Assembly: GCA_031415375.1 (NCBI GenBank)
Contig: JANORP010000174.1
Location: forward strand, 1 to 17,019
DNA length: 17,019 nucleotides
Source: JADKCL01 sp031415375
GTDB lineage: Bacteria; Bacteroidota; Bacteroidia; J057; JADKCL01
Direction of reading: 5' to 3'
The first letter of the stretch is position 1. Each line of letters opens with the position of its first letter. The position numbers and the translations under genes are program-made. Positions 1 through 12,252 of this stretch are shown piece after piece. The notes beneath the pieces are model-generated. The model was not told the DNA's origin. It did no database searches and saw only the letters and a program-made list of their open reading frames with translations.

Positions 1-5708
<5,708 letters not shown>

Positions 5709-5759
5709 AGGGTGATTTTTACCAGTGGGGTGATGTCAAAAAAACTTGTAAGTGACAGG

Positions 5760-7076
5760 TCAAAAGAATCTTACCTGGAAGTTTGCGCTGTAGGCTTTTT
5801 GCAATTGCAAGCGGATTGCTTTCCTGAAGCGGTTGCTTTTGGGGGAATTAGCCCAAGGCTTGAATTCATCCGTCGTCAACCGTGGGTATTCCTCCCAACC
5901 TTCTGCTTGCGTCCACGTTCTGGCAATGCGTGTACTGAAGCCTTCTAGCGGCAGGATGTTGTAGCCGATCGTATTTGCTTGCAATCTCCTCGGGTGGAAT
6001 GCGCAGGGTGCAGCCACAAATTCATAGGCGATTTCGATACCTTGATTGAGCGAGACGATTTGCGGTAGCTCAAGGGCTTGAAGCCTCTCATTAATTGTCG
6101 CCAAATCTGGCGCTTTATAAGTGCTGTTGAACTGCTGGTATTCATCTTTCAAGTCACTGCCGTTCATTTGCATGAATCCATAGCCATGATCTGGCCCACC
6201 CCATACAACCAATACGACTCGGCTATCCCCAGCATTTCTTTGGTTATTTTGAGGGATTTGATAGGGAATCATAAATGCGTTGTTCCCAAAGAAGTCAATG
6301 AATAGCTGAGAATTATCAAGGTATTCTCTTGCATCGTCTCCCGGCAAAACTCCACGTTCCAACAATCGTGAGATCACACTATTTTTGGTGGCCGTGAATG
6401 GTGTAATCGTCAAAGGAAATTCAAAGTCAAATTCAAAGTCTCGGAAATCGATGGTGCGCAAATAAGCCGAGGTAGATGATAGCCCTGGTAAATCCAATGG
6501 ATTCATGTCCATTGATTTTTGCATGAACACTTTTTTGTACTGCCCTGATGGCCTGATCGGTACATCGGCATCTGGGCGACGGTCCAAATCCACACGGGAC
6601 CCATAGGATTGCGGAAATTTCAAAAAATTACTCGTTCGAAAGCGCGTGCCTTCCTTAAACTGCCAAGTGGCAAAAGAAATGGGGGGGAATATTTTTGTGT
6701 TCGTGACGCTTTGAAATTTTGTGAAATCATAGGCATCGAGAAAGCTCAAGATCGACGATTCCTCGAGTATTTCATCCCCCAAGTTCCTGATATCGGCATT
6801 GTCGAGATGTAATTTGCGACTGCAAGGAATTTGGTTGATCAGAAACCTACCTGCTTGCACATACATCATTGATTCCAAGTTGAAACCTGCGGCACGCACT
6901 GATTCCGAAGGATCAAAGTAGGCATTCATCACAACGTTTGGGCCATCATAGAAAAAGCCTAACTCTGTGGTTGTGTTGGCATATTTCCGAGTTCCAATGG
7001 GCAGACCACCTTCTTGCCCTTGATACACATTCTCCACTGTTTTGACGGGGTCGTCATTGATCACTTCTTGAAACAT
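5760..7076 (-). CDS. Uncharacterised 438-residue protein
   Basis: The gene starts at ATG 7076, 11 bp after the stop of the metallo-hydrolase gene, and ends with TGA at 5760-5762, 51 bp before the giant gene. I do not recognise it. There is no signal peptide, membrane segment or known catalytic motif. Features that could seed a search are Phe/Asp-rich 'FRDFEFDFEFPLTITPF' (about residues 211-227), 'RVVLVVWGGPDHGYGFMQMNG' split around a Gly-Gly-Pro-Asp-His-Gly core (about 286-306), and an aromatic, basic C-terminus rich in Arg and Lys (about 400-438). The pattern looks like a soluble, mostly beta protein. Base composition is visibly AT-richer than the giant gene: one 60-base line at 6241 has about 37% GC and one at 6421 about 42%, against about 67% at 5101. 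That may reflect a different history or looser constraint. The position implies co-transcription with both neighbours, so it could be a partner or accessory of the giant protein (inference only). Confidence 0.85.
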   Translation of the reverse strand: MFQEVINDDPVKTVENVYQGQEGGLPIGTRKYANTTTELGFFYDGPNVVMNAYFDPSESVRAAGFNLESMMYVQAGRFLINQIPCSRKLHLDNADIRNLGDEILEESSILSFLDAYDFTKFQSVTNTKIFPPISFATWQFKEGTRFRTSNFLKFPQSYGSRVDLDRRPDADVPIRPSGQYKKVFMQKSMDMNPLDLPGLSSTSAYLRTIDFRDFEFDFEFPLTITPFTATKNSVISRLLERGVLPGDDAREYLDNSQLFIDFFGNNAFMIPYQIPQNNQRNAGDSRVVLVVWGGPDHGYGFMQMNGSDLKDEYQQFNSTYKAPDLATINERLQALELPQIVSLNQGIEIAYEFVAAPCAFHPRRLQANTIGYNILPLEGFSTRIARTWTQAEGWEEYPRLTTDEFKPWANSPKSNRFRKAIRLQLQKAYSANFQVRFF

Positions 7077-7087
7077 GAGGGTCTCGA

Positions 7088-8476
7088 TTAATGGTTAAGG
7101 ATATATTGCACATGCGCTGGGTCTGCGCTCTTATGGCATCTGTAATAATTGGTGCCAGCCGCTGTTTGTGCCCGCAAGGGGCCTGTAACTACGCCTGCAG
7201 GCGGCACCAAGCCATTCCAATAAACGGCAAATTTGCTCTCGGTCGCAATATCATTGTCATCGACCACGACCATAATGTCGCCGCCGATGATCCCGTTGGT
7301 GGCTGCCGTACCAATCTGTGTATAAAGGCCATTGTAGTCGGCCGTTTGCATTTTGGGATCCCTGCCGTCCATCAGGTTTGTGAGATAATAATTGACGATG
7401 GTATTGGGAAAGGAAGTAGGAAGACCCGGGTGACTGGCATCTACATAATCTGTCGTATTCCAGTTGGCGACATAGCTGGCATCCAAGGACTTGAGTACTT
7501 CTATTTTGGGGTGGTAGTAGGACCTGCTGTAGCCACAGGACAGGAGGGCGACCTTGGGTTGCATCATCGCCAGGAAATAATCGTTGGTGCTTTCTTGGCC
7601 GCCATGGTGGTTGAGTTTGAAGGCACAAATATGTCCTGGGCGAATCGCTGCATCGGTCGCATGGTCGATAAAAGTAGCTCCATCATGCGCAATCATATTG
7701 TCGATCATGGGCGTCTCCAGGTCTCCGCGTGTAAATTCCATCCCATTGAGGTCGCCGCCGGTGTAGAACCTGAAGCTCTTGTATTGTAGCACCCAGCTTG
7801 TACTGTAGTTGTTTTCGTCATTGCTTGCCACACGATTTGCAGGATCCAAATCCCGTAGCACGCGGCCATTGGAGGCTGTGCAAGTCAGTTTGATATCATT
7901 GTTGGCGGGTGTGCCGAGCCTGATCACTGTTGCATTGGGATCGGCGGCATTGAGTGGCTTGCCCTCGCGGGTGAGGATCGTCGTATAGCCTGCCCGTGAG
8001 CCTGCGCTTGGCTTGGGAAATCGGTCGAGGCCGCCTCGGTGGTAGGCGAAATCAGGCAAGACATTGTAGGTGGTCATCAATGTCTTGAATCCGCCATAGT
8101 GGTCGCCGTGGAAGTGGGACAGGGCCATCATATCCACCTTGGTCACCCCGATTTTTTGCATGTAATTGTAGATTTTGGTTCCTTGCACACTGCCGAGGCC
8201 CGCATCGATCAGCACCGCATAGTTCACGGTTCCCGTCAGGTTGGCACCCGCCTTCACAGCCTCAATGGCCATATTGTATTTGAGATTTGCAGCTGGAATC
8301 GCTATCCCCGCCGCTGTCAGTTTCAATTCCAAGGCTGCTACATTACGCAATACAATCAGTGTCGCATCACCTTGCCCCACATTGATTTGGTGAATCTCCA
8401 ATGTCTGCCCCTGCACATACGTGAGCAGACACATAGCCGCCAATAGGGCTATCATTCCTTTTAATGATCGCTTCAT
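7088..8476 (-). CDS. Exported metallo-beta-lactamase-fold hydrolase (ComEC/Rec2 C-terminal-like)
   Basis: Predicted 462-residue metal-dependent hydrolase. The frame is open up to 8620, but I place the start at ATG 8476. There the protein begins with a signal peptide (MKRSLKGMIALLAAMC... ending near VQGQ, residues 1-24), and an SD-like AAGGAAG lies 7 nt upstream at 8484-8490. Metallo-beta-lactamase landmarks are 'VGQGDA' (33-38), Asp91 in 'LIDAGLG', the metal motif H121-F-H-G-D-H126, Asp242 in 'GGDLNG', and 'LNHHGG' (288-293) with His291 and then 'YYHP' (about 320-323). The 'NVGQGDA...LIDAG' opening and 'HHGG' are typical of the ComEC/Rec2-related group, whose ComEC members are linked to DNA uptake. 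This one has no membrane channel domain, so it is a stand-alone periplasmic or secreted enzyme. Substrate unknown: nucleic acid, phosphoester or other. It is the first gene of the minus-strand trio. Confidence 0.92.
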   Translation of the reverse strand: MKRSLKGMIALLAAMCLLTYVQGQTLEIHQINVGQGDATLIVLRNVAALELKLTAAGIAIPAANLKYNMAIEAVKAGANLTGTVNYAVLIDAGLGSVQGTKIYNYMQKIGVTKVDMMALSHFHGDHYGGFKTLMTTYNVLPDFAYHRGGLDRFPKPSAGSRAGYTTILTREGKPLNAADPNATVIRLGTPANNDIKLTCTASNGRVLRDLDPANRVASNDENNYSTSWVLQYKSFRFYTGGDLNGMEFTRGDLETPMIDNMIAHDGATFIDHATDAAIRPGHICAFKLNHHGGQESTNDYFLAMMQPKVALLSCGYSRSYYHPKIEVLKSLDASYVANWNTTDYVDASHPGLPTSFPNTIVNYYLTNLMDGRDPKMQTADYNGLYTQIGTAATNGIIGGDIMVVVDDNDIATESKFAVYWNGLVPPAGVVTGPLRAQTAAGTNYYRCHKSADPAHVQYILNH

Positions 8477-8483
8477 TTTATTT

Positions 8484-8490
8484 CTTCCTT
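8484..8490 (-). promoter_or_regulatory. SD-like ribosome binding site of the metallo-hydrolase gene
   Basis: AAGGAAG on the minus strand, 7 nt before ATG 8476. It helps choose this start over the longer open frame. Such purine-rich sites are not the rule in Bacteroidota, so its use is inferred. Confidence 0.45.
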
Positions 8491-8741
8491 GAGTTTCTCT
8501 TTTGCAGAATAATTGATCGCACACCATCACGTAGGTATAGGGCCACCGAGACAATGTATCTAGTGCCAATCTTTGCGTGCCCCAGGTCTGTTTTGACTTG
8601 GTTTCTCCAACACGTCGCAATCGGCATTTGCTACTGGATGCAAAAACACGTCATTTTCCATATTTGATTTTTTGATTTTACGACTTTAGGAATGAAATTT
8701 CAATCAGTCCGCTTTGGCGTAGGACGGAATCATGAGCCGTG

Positions 8742-8776
8742 CTTGTCCCCCGCTCGTTGAGCGGGACGGCGACAAG
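8742..8776. repeat. Imperfect inverted repeat / hairpin
   Basis: CCCGCTC (8749-8755), loop GTT, GAGCGGG (8759-8765) gives a perfect 7-bp stem. Outside it, CTTGTC (8742-8747) pairs with GACAAG (8771-8776) across an asymmetric internal loop (1 nt against 5 nt). There is no T-run on either side, so it is not a classic intrinsic terminator. A REP-like repeat or a structured leader are alternatives. Confidence 0.6.
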
Positions 8777-8826
8777 GTGGTCGTCGTGGCAGGCACGATC
8801 TTCCTGATGATCCCTCCCCTGTCCTG

Positions 8827-8833
8827 AACATTG
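8827..8833. repeat. Left target-site duplication (AACATTG)
   Basis: Identical to 10428-10434, directly outside the left inverted repeat. Because the right flank continues with CCAG, the direct match can be stretched to 12 bp (GAACATTGCCAG). The alignment of the inverted repeats favours a 7-bp duplication. Confidence 0.85.
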
Positions 8834-8843
8834 CCAGCAACAA
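8834..8843. repeat. Left terminal inverted repeat of the insertion sequence
   Basis: CCAGCAACAA, the exact reverse complement of 10418-10427. Weaker matching continues for about 15-20 bp inward with a 2-bp gap. Confidence 0.85.
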
Positions 8844-9015
8844 AGAGTGAGCTATTTTTCGCACTCCGGGATGTGGATTTGGGGATTGTTGAAAGGGTTT
8901 TTCAATCGAAATTGCCTAATGTGACCATCAAAACGCTGATTGGAAGAAGGAAACGGTCAGAGGGCTTCTCCGTCTTCTGCACCATTTTTTCGGGTCGCCT
9001 CGCAAGCTTTTCGAG

Positions 9016-10260
9016 GTGGTCGAGGATCCGAGGAACCAAGACTTCATTACCTATCCGCCCGAATGCCTTTTCTTCACCGGGGTGCTGATGCATTTGTGCC
9101 GTCTTGGCTCAAGGCAATTGGTTTCGAGCAACTTGCGGGATGGGAGTCCCGAGATTGCAAACCTTTTCAAGCTGATGTTCGGGGTCGGGCAGGCACCGAT
9201 CGGCGACACGATGAACAATTTATATTGCGCTGTGTCGGTCGAGCAAGTCCAGTCGGTGATCCATGGCATGATAAGGACTTTGATCCGCAAGAAGGTGCTG
9301 GACAATTATCGCCTTCAGGGGCGATGGTTCATGGTTGCCTTCGACGGCACGCAGCTTTTTTCCTTCCCCGAGCGCCATTGCGACCATTGCCTGACCAGGA
9401 CCAGCCACGGCAAGACCACCTTTTACCACCCGGTCGTGGAGGCCAAGCTGGTGAGTTCCTGCGGCATGGTGTTCTCGATACTGACGGAGTTCATCGAGAA
9501 CCCGAGCCAGTACGTCGACAAGCAGGATTGCGAGCTCAAGGCCATTTATCGGATGCTGCCAAAGCTCAAGTCGGCCTTCCCACAAACGCTTTTCTGCCTG
9601 CTGCTCGACGGCCTTTACCCCAATGGGGAAATCTTCAGCATCTGCGAGGAAAACAAATGGAAGTACATCATCACCCTCAAGGACGACCAGTTGCCGCTGG
9701 TTCACGAGGAATACAGGGCATTGCTGGAAATCGACTCCAAAAACCGCTTGGTGCAGGAGCCGACGAGCGAATCCCCGAAACGGGAGTTCCAGTGGGCGAA
9801 CGACATCAGCTACAAGGACACCAACAGGCGGCTCCACAATGTCAGCGTCCTGGAATGCAAGGAGACCGTGGCAGGAAAGACCACCCGCTTCAAGCACATC
9901 GCAAACATCCCGGTCACAAAGGAAAACGTCCCCGAGCTGTCAGCAGGGGGACGTCTTCGATGGAAAATCGAGAATGAAGGCTTCAACGTCCAGAAGAACC
10001 AGGGCTTCAACCTGGAGCACGCATACAGCAGACATCCCACCGGATGGAAGGTTTTCTATCTCCTGTTGCAGATAGCCTCCATCCTGGAGCAGTTGCTCCG
10101 CAAAAGCAACTTGCTCTCAAAAGAACTCATCAAGAGTGCCAAATCAAGCAAAAACCTCGCACTCAAACTACTGGAAGCATTGAGAAACTTTGCACTCAAT
10201 GTGGACACCTACAAGGACATCATCCACCAGCGCATACAGATCAGGTTCAACTCCACCTAA
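9016..10260 (+). CDS. DDE transposase of the insertion sequence
   Basis: Catalyses excision and insertion of the element. From the GTG at 9016 the protein has 414 residues. Likely RNase H-like catalytic residues are Asp110 in 'VAFDGTQ', Asp198 in 'LLLDGLYP', and Glu319 in 'RWKIENEGF' with a nearby Lys, the IS4-type 'R-W-x-I-E...K' pattern (DDE_Tnp_1-like). 'EGFN-x-QKN-x-GFNLEHAYS' and 'FYLLLQIASILEQLL' follow. The start is uncertain. The same frame stays open back to 8920, just after a TAA at 8917-8919, and encodes transposase-like 'LLRLLHHFFG-SPRKLFEVVEDPR', but it has no ATG, GTG or TTG before 9016. The true N-terminus is therefore about 30 or more residues longer, either by a rare start (CTG 8977), or by a frameshift from the frame that has GTG at 8873. 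The stop is TAA at 10258-10260. Confidence 0.9.
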   Translation: MVEDPRNQDFITYPPECLFFTGVLMHLCRLGSRQLVSSNLRDGSPEIANLFKLMFGVGQAPIGDTMNNLYCAVSVEQVQSVIHGMIRTLIRKKVLDNYRLQGRWFMVAFDGTQLFSFPERHCDHCLTRTSHGKTTFYHPVVEAKLVSSCGMVFSILTEFIENPSQYVDKQDCELKAIYRMLPKLKSAFPQTLFCLLLDGLYPNGEIFSICEENKWKYIITLKDDQLPLVHEEYRALLEIDSKNRLVQEPTSESPKREFQWANDISYKDTNRRLHNVSVLECKETVAGKTTRFKHIANIPVTKENVPELSAGGRLRWKIENEGFNVQKNQGFNLEHAYSRHPTGWKVFYLLLQIASILEQLLRKSNLLSKELIKSAKSSKNLALKLLEALRNFALNVDTYKDIIHQRIQIRFNST

Positions 10261-10325
10261 TGCAAACCCTCCAGCTTGAAACTGGCAAAACTGGACGGCT
10301 CTTTGAAATAACGTCGGAACAAATC

Positions 10326-10342
10326 CCCCTCAAGCCAAGGGG
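10326..10342. repeat. Small hairpin downstream of the transposase
   Basis: CCCCT, 7-nt loop, AGGGG, lying between the transposase stop and the right end of the element. It has no T-run. It is possibly a weak terminator or folding element of the insertion sequence; low confidence in any role. Confidence 0.3.
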
Positions 10343-10417
10343 CAGGACGTCAATGCCCATCGACAAGCAAAAGTGACACAGCTGGTCACAATGGGGAGGA
10401 AATGAAATTGGCTATCG

Positions 10418-10427
10418 TTGTTGCTGG
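10418..10427. repeat. Right terminal inverted repeat of the insertion sequence
   Basis: TTGTTGCTGG, the exact reverse complement of the left end at 8834-8843. Confidence 0.85.
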
Positions 10428-10434
10428 AACATTG
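10428..10434. repeat. Right target-site duplication (AACATTG)
   Basis: Copy of 8827-8833, starting directly after the right inverted repeat and 61 bp before the mrp start codon. Confidence 0.85.
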
Positions 10435-10494
10435 CCAGGGCTCATGTGTTTATCAGGTAGAATGCCGTAATTGCAGCGCGTTTGAAAAAAGCTT

Positions 10495-11589
10495 ATGATT
10501 TCTACTGAACAAGTGCTCGCCGCCCTGCGGCATGTCCAAGACCCCGATTTGCACAAGGACCTCGTGACCCTGGGCATGATCAAGGATATTGTCGTCAATG
10601 GCCTCAAGATCGGTTTCACGGTCGTGCTCACCACGCCCGCCTGCCCGATGAAGGAAAAAATCAAGGCCGATTGCATCGCCGCAGTCCAGAAGCATGTGCA
10701 CCCTGGTGCCCTCGTCGAGCCTTTCATGTCCTCCAATGTCACGACGGTCTCCCGCCATGACCGCCTCCCACAGGTGCGCAACATCATCGCGGTCGTCTCC
10801 GGCAAAGGTGGCGTGGGCAAATCCACCGTCGCCGCCAACCTGGCGGTGGCCCTCGCACAGTCGGGTGCACGCGTCGCACTCTGCGACGCCGACATCTATG
10901 GCCCGAGCGTGCCGATCATGTTTGGCCTGGAAGGCCAAGTGCCCTACGTGCGCAAGGTCGGTGAACGCGAGCTGATGATTCCCTTGGAAAAGCACGGTGT
11001 CAAAGTGAACTCGATCGGATTTTTGGTGCCTGCCGAGCAGGCGATCGTGTGGCGGGGTCCCATGGCGAGCAAGGCCCTGCAACAACTCATCTTCGAAACC
11101 GACTGGGAAGAGATCGACTACATGGTCATCGACATGCCGCCTGGCACAGGCGACCTGCACCTCACCTTGGTGCAGCAACTGCCTGTGACGGGGGTGGTGC
11201 TGGTCACGACCCCTCAAAAGGTAGCCCTCGCCGACGCCCGCAAGGGGGCCGAGATGTTTCGCACACCGCAAGTCAATGTCCCTTTGTTGGGAATTGTGGA
11301 GAATATGGCGTTCTTTGTTCCTGAGGACCTTCCCGACCGGAAATACTTTATTTTCGGGCAGGATGGTGGTGGGCGCCTAGCCGAAACTTTGGGAATTCCG
11401 CTCTTGGGCCAAATTCCCTTGGTTGAGGACGTGCGCACACGGGGTGACGAGGGAAATCCAGCGGCGCTCGATCAAGACTCGGCGACGGGCCAGGCATTTG
11501 CCGGGCTAGCCGCCGAAGTGGCAAGGCAGGTGGCCATCCGCAATTCGCAGACGCCGCCGACCACCAAAGTACAGATGCAGCACCAATAA
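10495..11589 (+). CDS. Iron-sulfur cluster carrier ATPase Mrp/ApbC
   Basis: A 364-residue P-loop ATPase expected to bind and pass on Fe-S clusters in the cytoplasm. Residues about 1-85 are a MIP18/DUF59 domain ('VQDPDLHKDLVTLGMI', with Cys50-Pro in 'TTPACP'). An MRP-type ATPase follows: 'SGKGGVGKST' (102-111, deviant Walker A with the extra Lys), 'DADIYGPS' (131-138) and 'VIDMPPGTGD' (211-220), then 'VENMAFF'. The CxxC cluster ligand usually found after that motif in enterobacterial ApbC is absent; here the sequence is 'FVPEDLPDRKYFIFGQDGG', a variant I associate with Bacteroidota. Length is normal and the gene looks intact. ATG 10495 precedes a full DUF59 domain, and no clear SD is seen. The stop is 2 bp before the Nfu-like gene, so they form an operon. 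The symbol mrp or apbC would fit. Confidence 0.95.
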   Translation: MISTEQVLAALRHVQDPDLHKDLVTLGMIKDIVVNGLKIGFTVVLTTPACPMKEKIKADCIAAVQKHVHPGALVEPFMSSNVTTVSRHDRLPQVRNIIAVVSGKGGVGKSTVAANLAVALAQSGARVALCDADIYGPSVPIMFGLEGQVPYVRKVGERELMIPLEKHGVKVNSIGFLVPAEQAIVWRGPMASKALQQLIFETDWEEIDYMVIDMPPGTGDLHLTLVQQLPVTGVVLVTTPQKVALADARKGAEMFRTPQVNVPLLGIVENMAFFVPEDLPDRKYFIFGQDGGGRLAETLGIPLLGQIPLVEDVRTRGDEGNPAALDQDSATGQAFAGLAAEVARQVAIRNSQTPPTTKVQMQHQ

Positions 11590-11591
11590 AG

Positions 11592-11837
11592 ATGATTTTG
11601 GACGAAAATAGCAATTTGTGGCAGCGCGTCGAGCAGGCGTTGGAGTCTGTGCGGCCCTACCTGCGCAGCGACGGCGGTGACGTGCGCATCCATGCGATCC
11701 ACTCAGATTGTTCGGTGGAGCTAGAGCTCATGGGCAGCTGTGAGTCGTGCTCGATGAGCCACATGACCATGAAGGCCGGCCTGGAAGAGGCGATCAAAAA
11801 AGCAGCCCCCGAGGTGCCCCGCGTGAGCGCGATCTGA
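11592..11837 (+). CDS. NifU C-terminal-domain (Nfu-like) Fe-S scaffold protein
   Basis: An 81-residue protein consisting only of the NifU C-terminal domain. 'LESVRPYLRSDGGDVRIHAI' (split around RSDGGD, about 17-36) and the cluster-binding Cys50-x-x-Cys53 in 'GSCESCSMS' are diagnostic, followed by a helix 'MKAGLEEAIKKAAPEV'. Nfu proteins are known to hold 4Fe-4S clusters for delivery to target enzymes, as homodimers sharing a cluster through the CxxC. ATG 11592 lies 2 bp after the mrp stop, so translation is probably coupled and the two products probably work in the same cluster transfer route. Confidence 0.94.
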   Translation: MILDENSNLWQRVEQALESVRPYLRSDGGDVRIHAIHSDCSVELELMGSCESCSMSHMTMKAGLEEAIKKAAPEVPRVSAI

Positions 11838-11906
11838 GGGGACTTGGTTGCAGTACCCACACAGGGCAATACGCCCAGGCGCACACGGTCGCATGAAAAT
11901 GGACTA

Positions 11907-11923
11907 GGAATCTGAACGATTCC
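11907..11923 (+). terminator. Possible transcription end hairpin after nfu
   Basis: GGAATC (11907-11912), loop TGAAC, GATTCC (11918-11923), a perfect 6-bp stem 70 bp after the nfu stop. Low GC content and the missing T-tract make it a weak candidate. Confidence 0.25.
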
Positions 11924-11940
11924 CTGTGGTGAAAAGATAA

Positions 11941-12135
11941 TTACTTGCTGAATTCCGGCTGATTTTGCTTGGCTTTCAAAAGCTTATGGAAGCCTTCGAA
12001 TGCGCATTGTCAATTTGTCCTGATTACCCCGAAGCCCAAAAAAAACTAGAAGATGTTGAAGAAGCTTTGCAATTGCACAATAGGCTCAGAAGACTAGATT
12101 TGGCTGATGATGAAGCGAACGATTGGGGACTGTAG
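11941..12135 (+). pseudogene. TPR-like gene fragment (remnant)
   Basis: The frame is open from just after a TAA at 11938-11940 to TAG at 12133-12135. From ATG 11986 it gives 49 residues beginning MEAFECALSICPDYPEAQKK, followed by a Glu/Leu-rich helix and ending in an acidic tail with a final Trp-Gly-Leu. 'A-x-x-C-A-L-x-I-x-P-x-Y-x-E-A' matches the second helix and loop of a tetratricopeptide repeat. A TPR protein normally has several repeats, so this is probably the 3' remnant of a deleted gene. A genuine small protein is the alternative. Confidence 0.4.
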
Positions 12136-12252
12136 AACAAGACTTGATCGCGTGCCATTCGCAGCACACCAAAACGATTTGGAATTCCTTGAACCCATCG
12201 TGCATCATCGATCCCAACCATTATGCCTTATGCCCCGTTCATTCCGCCAATT

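Larger units (their letters stand above)
8477..8833. other. Intergenic region between the hydrolase gene and the insertion sequence
   Basis: 357 bp without a convincing gene. It should hold the promoter of the minus-strand trio, but I cannot fix -7/-33 boxes with confidence. It contains the hairpin at 8742-8776. A 31-codon plus-strand ORF (8732-8827, MSRACPPLVERDG...) ends one base inside the target duplication. I do not call it a gene. Confidence 0.6.
8834..10427 (+). mobile_element. Complete insertion sequence, about 1.59 kb, possibly ISNCY/ISDol1-like
   Basis: Boundaries come from the sequence. The left end reads CCAGCAACAAAGAG, and the reverse complement of the right end reads CCAGCAACAACGAT. 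The first 10 bp match exactly and imperfect similarity continues inward. Immediately outside, AACATTG occurs on both sides (8827-8833 and 10428-10434) as a 7-bp target duplication. A single DDE transposase gene fills the interior. Size, 7-bp duplication and transposase type recall the ISDol1 group of ISNCY or IS4-like elements; that family placement is from memory and not verified. The clean ends and intact duplication suggest recent insertion. Confidence 0.88.
11838..12252. other. Intergenic region between two convergent operons
   Basis: 415 bp between the ends of the plus-strand mrp-nfu pair and the minus-strand efflux operon. A 6-bp hairpin GGAATC-TGAAC-GATTCC (11907-11923) follows nfu but lacks a T-run, so termination there is only possible. 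The middle holds a TPR-like fragment (11941-12135). No other gene is supported. Confidence 0.6.

Noticed and set aside
8477..8620. Longer 510-residue form of the metallo-hydrolase starting at 8620
   Set aside because: The extra 48 residues look non-coding, while ATG 8476 gives a signal peptide and an upstream SD-like site.
8732..8827. 31-codon plus-strand ORF (MSRACPPLVERDG...)
   Set aside because: Too short, overlaps the hairpin, and shows no recognised motif or start signal.
8940..9977. 345-codon plus-strand ORF overlapping the transposase
   Set aside because: Alternative-frame shadow: the 9016-10260 frame carries the DDE motifs.
8691..10409. AATGAAATT direct repeat (8691-8699 and 10401-10409) as possible target duplication
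   Set aside because: No inverted repeats begin next to it; the AACATTG/CCAGCAACAA boundary explains the element better.
10453..11271. 272-codon minus-strand ORF opposite mrp
   Set aside because: His/Asp-rich antisense shadow of the clearly real mrp gene.
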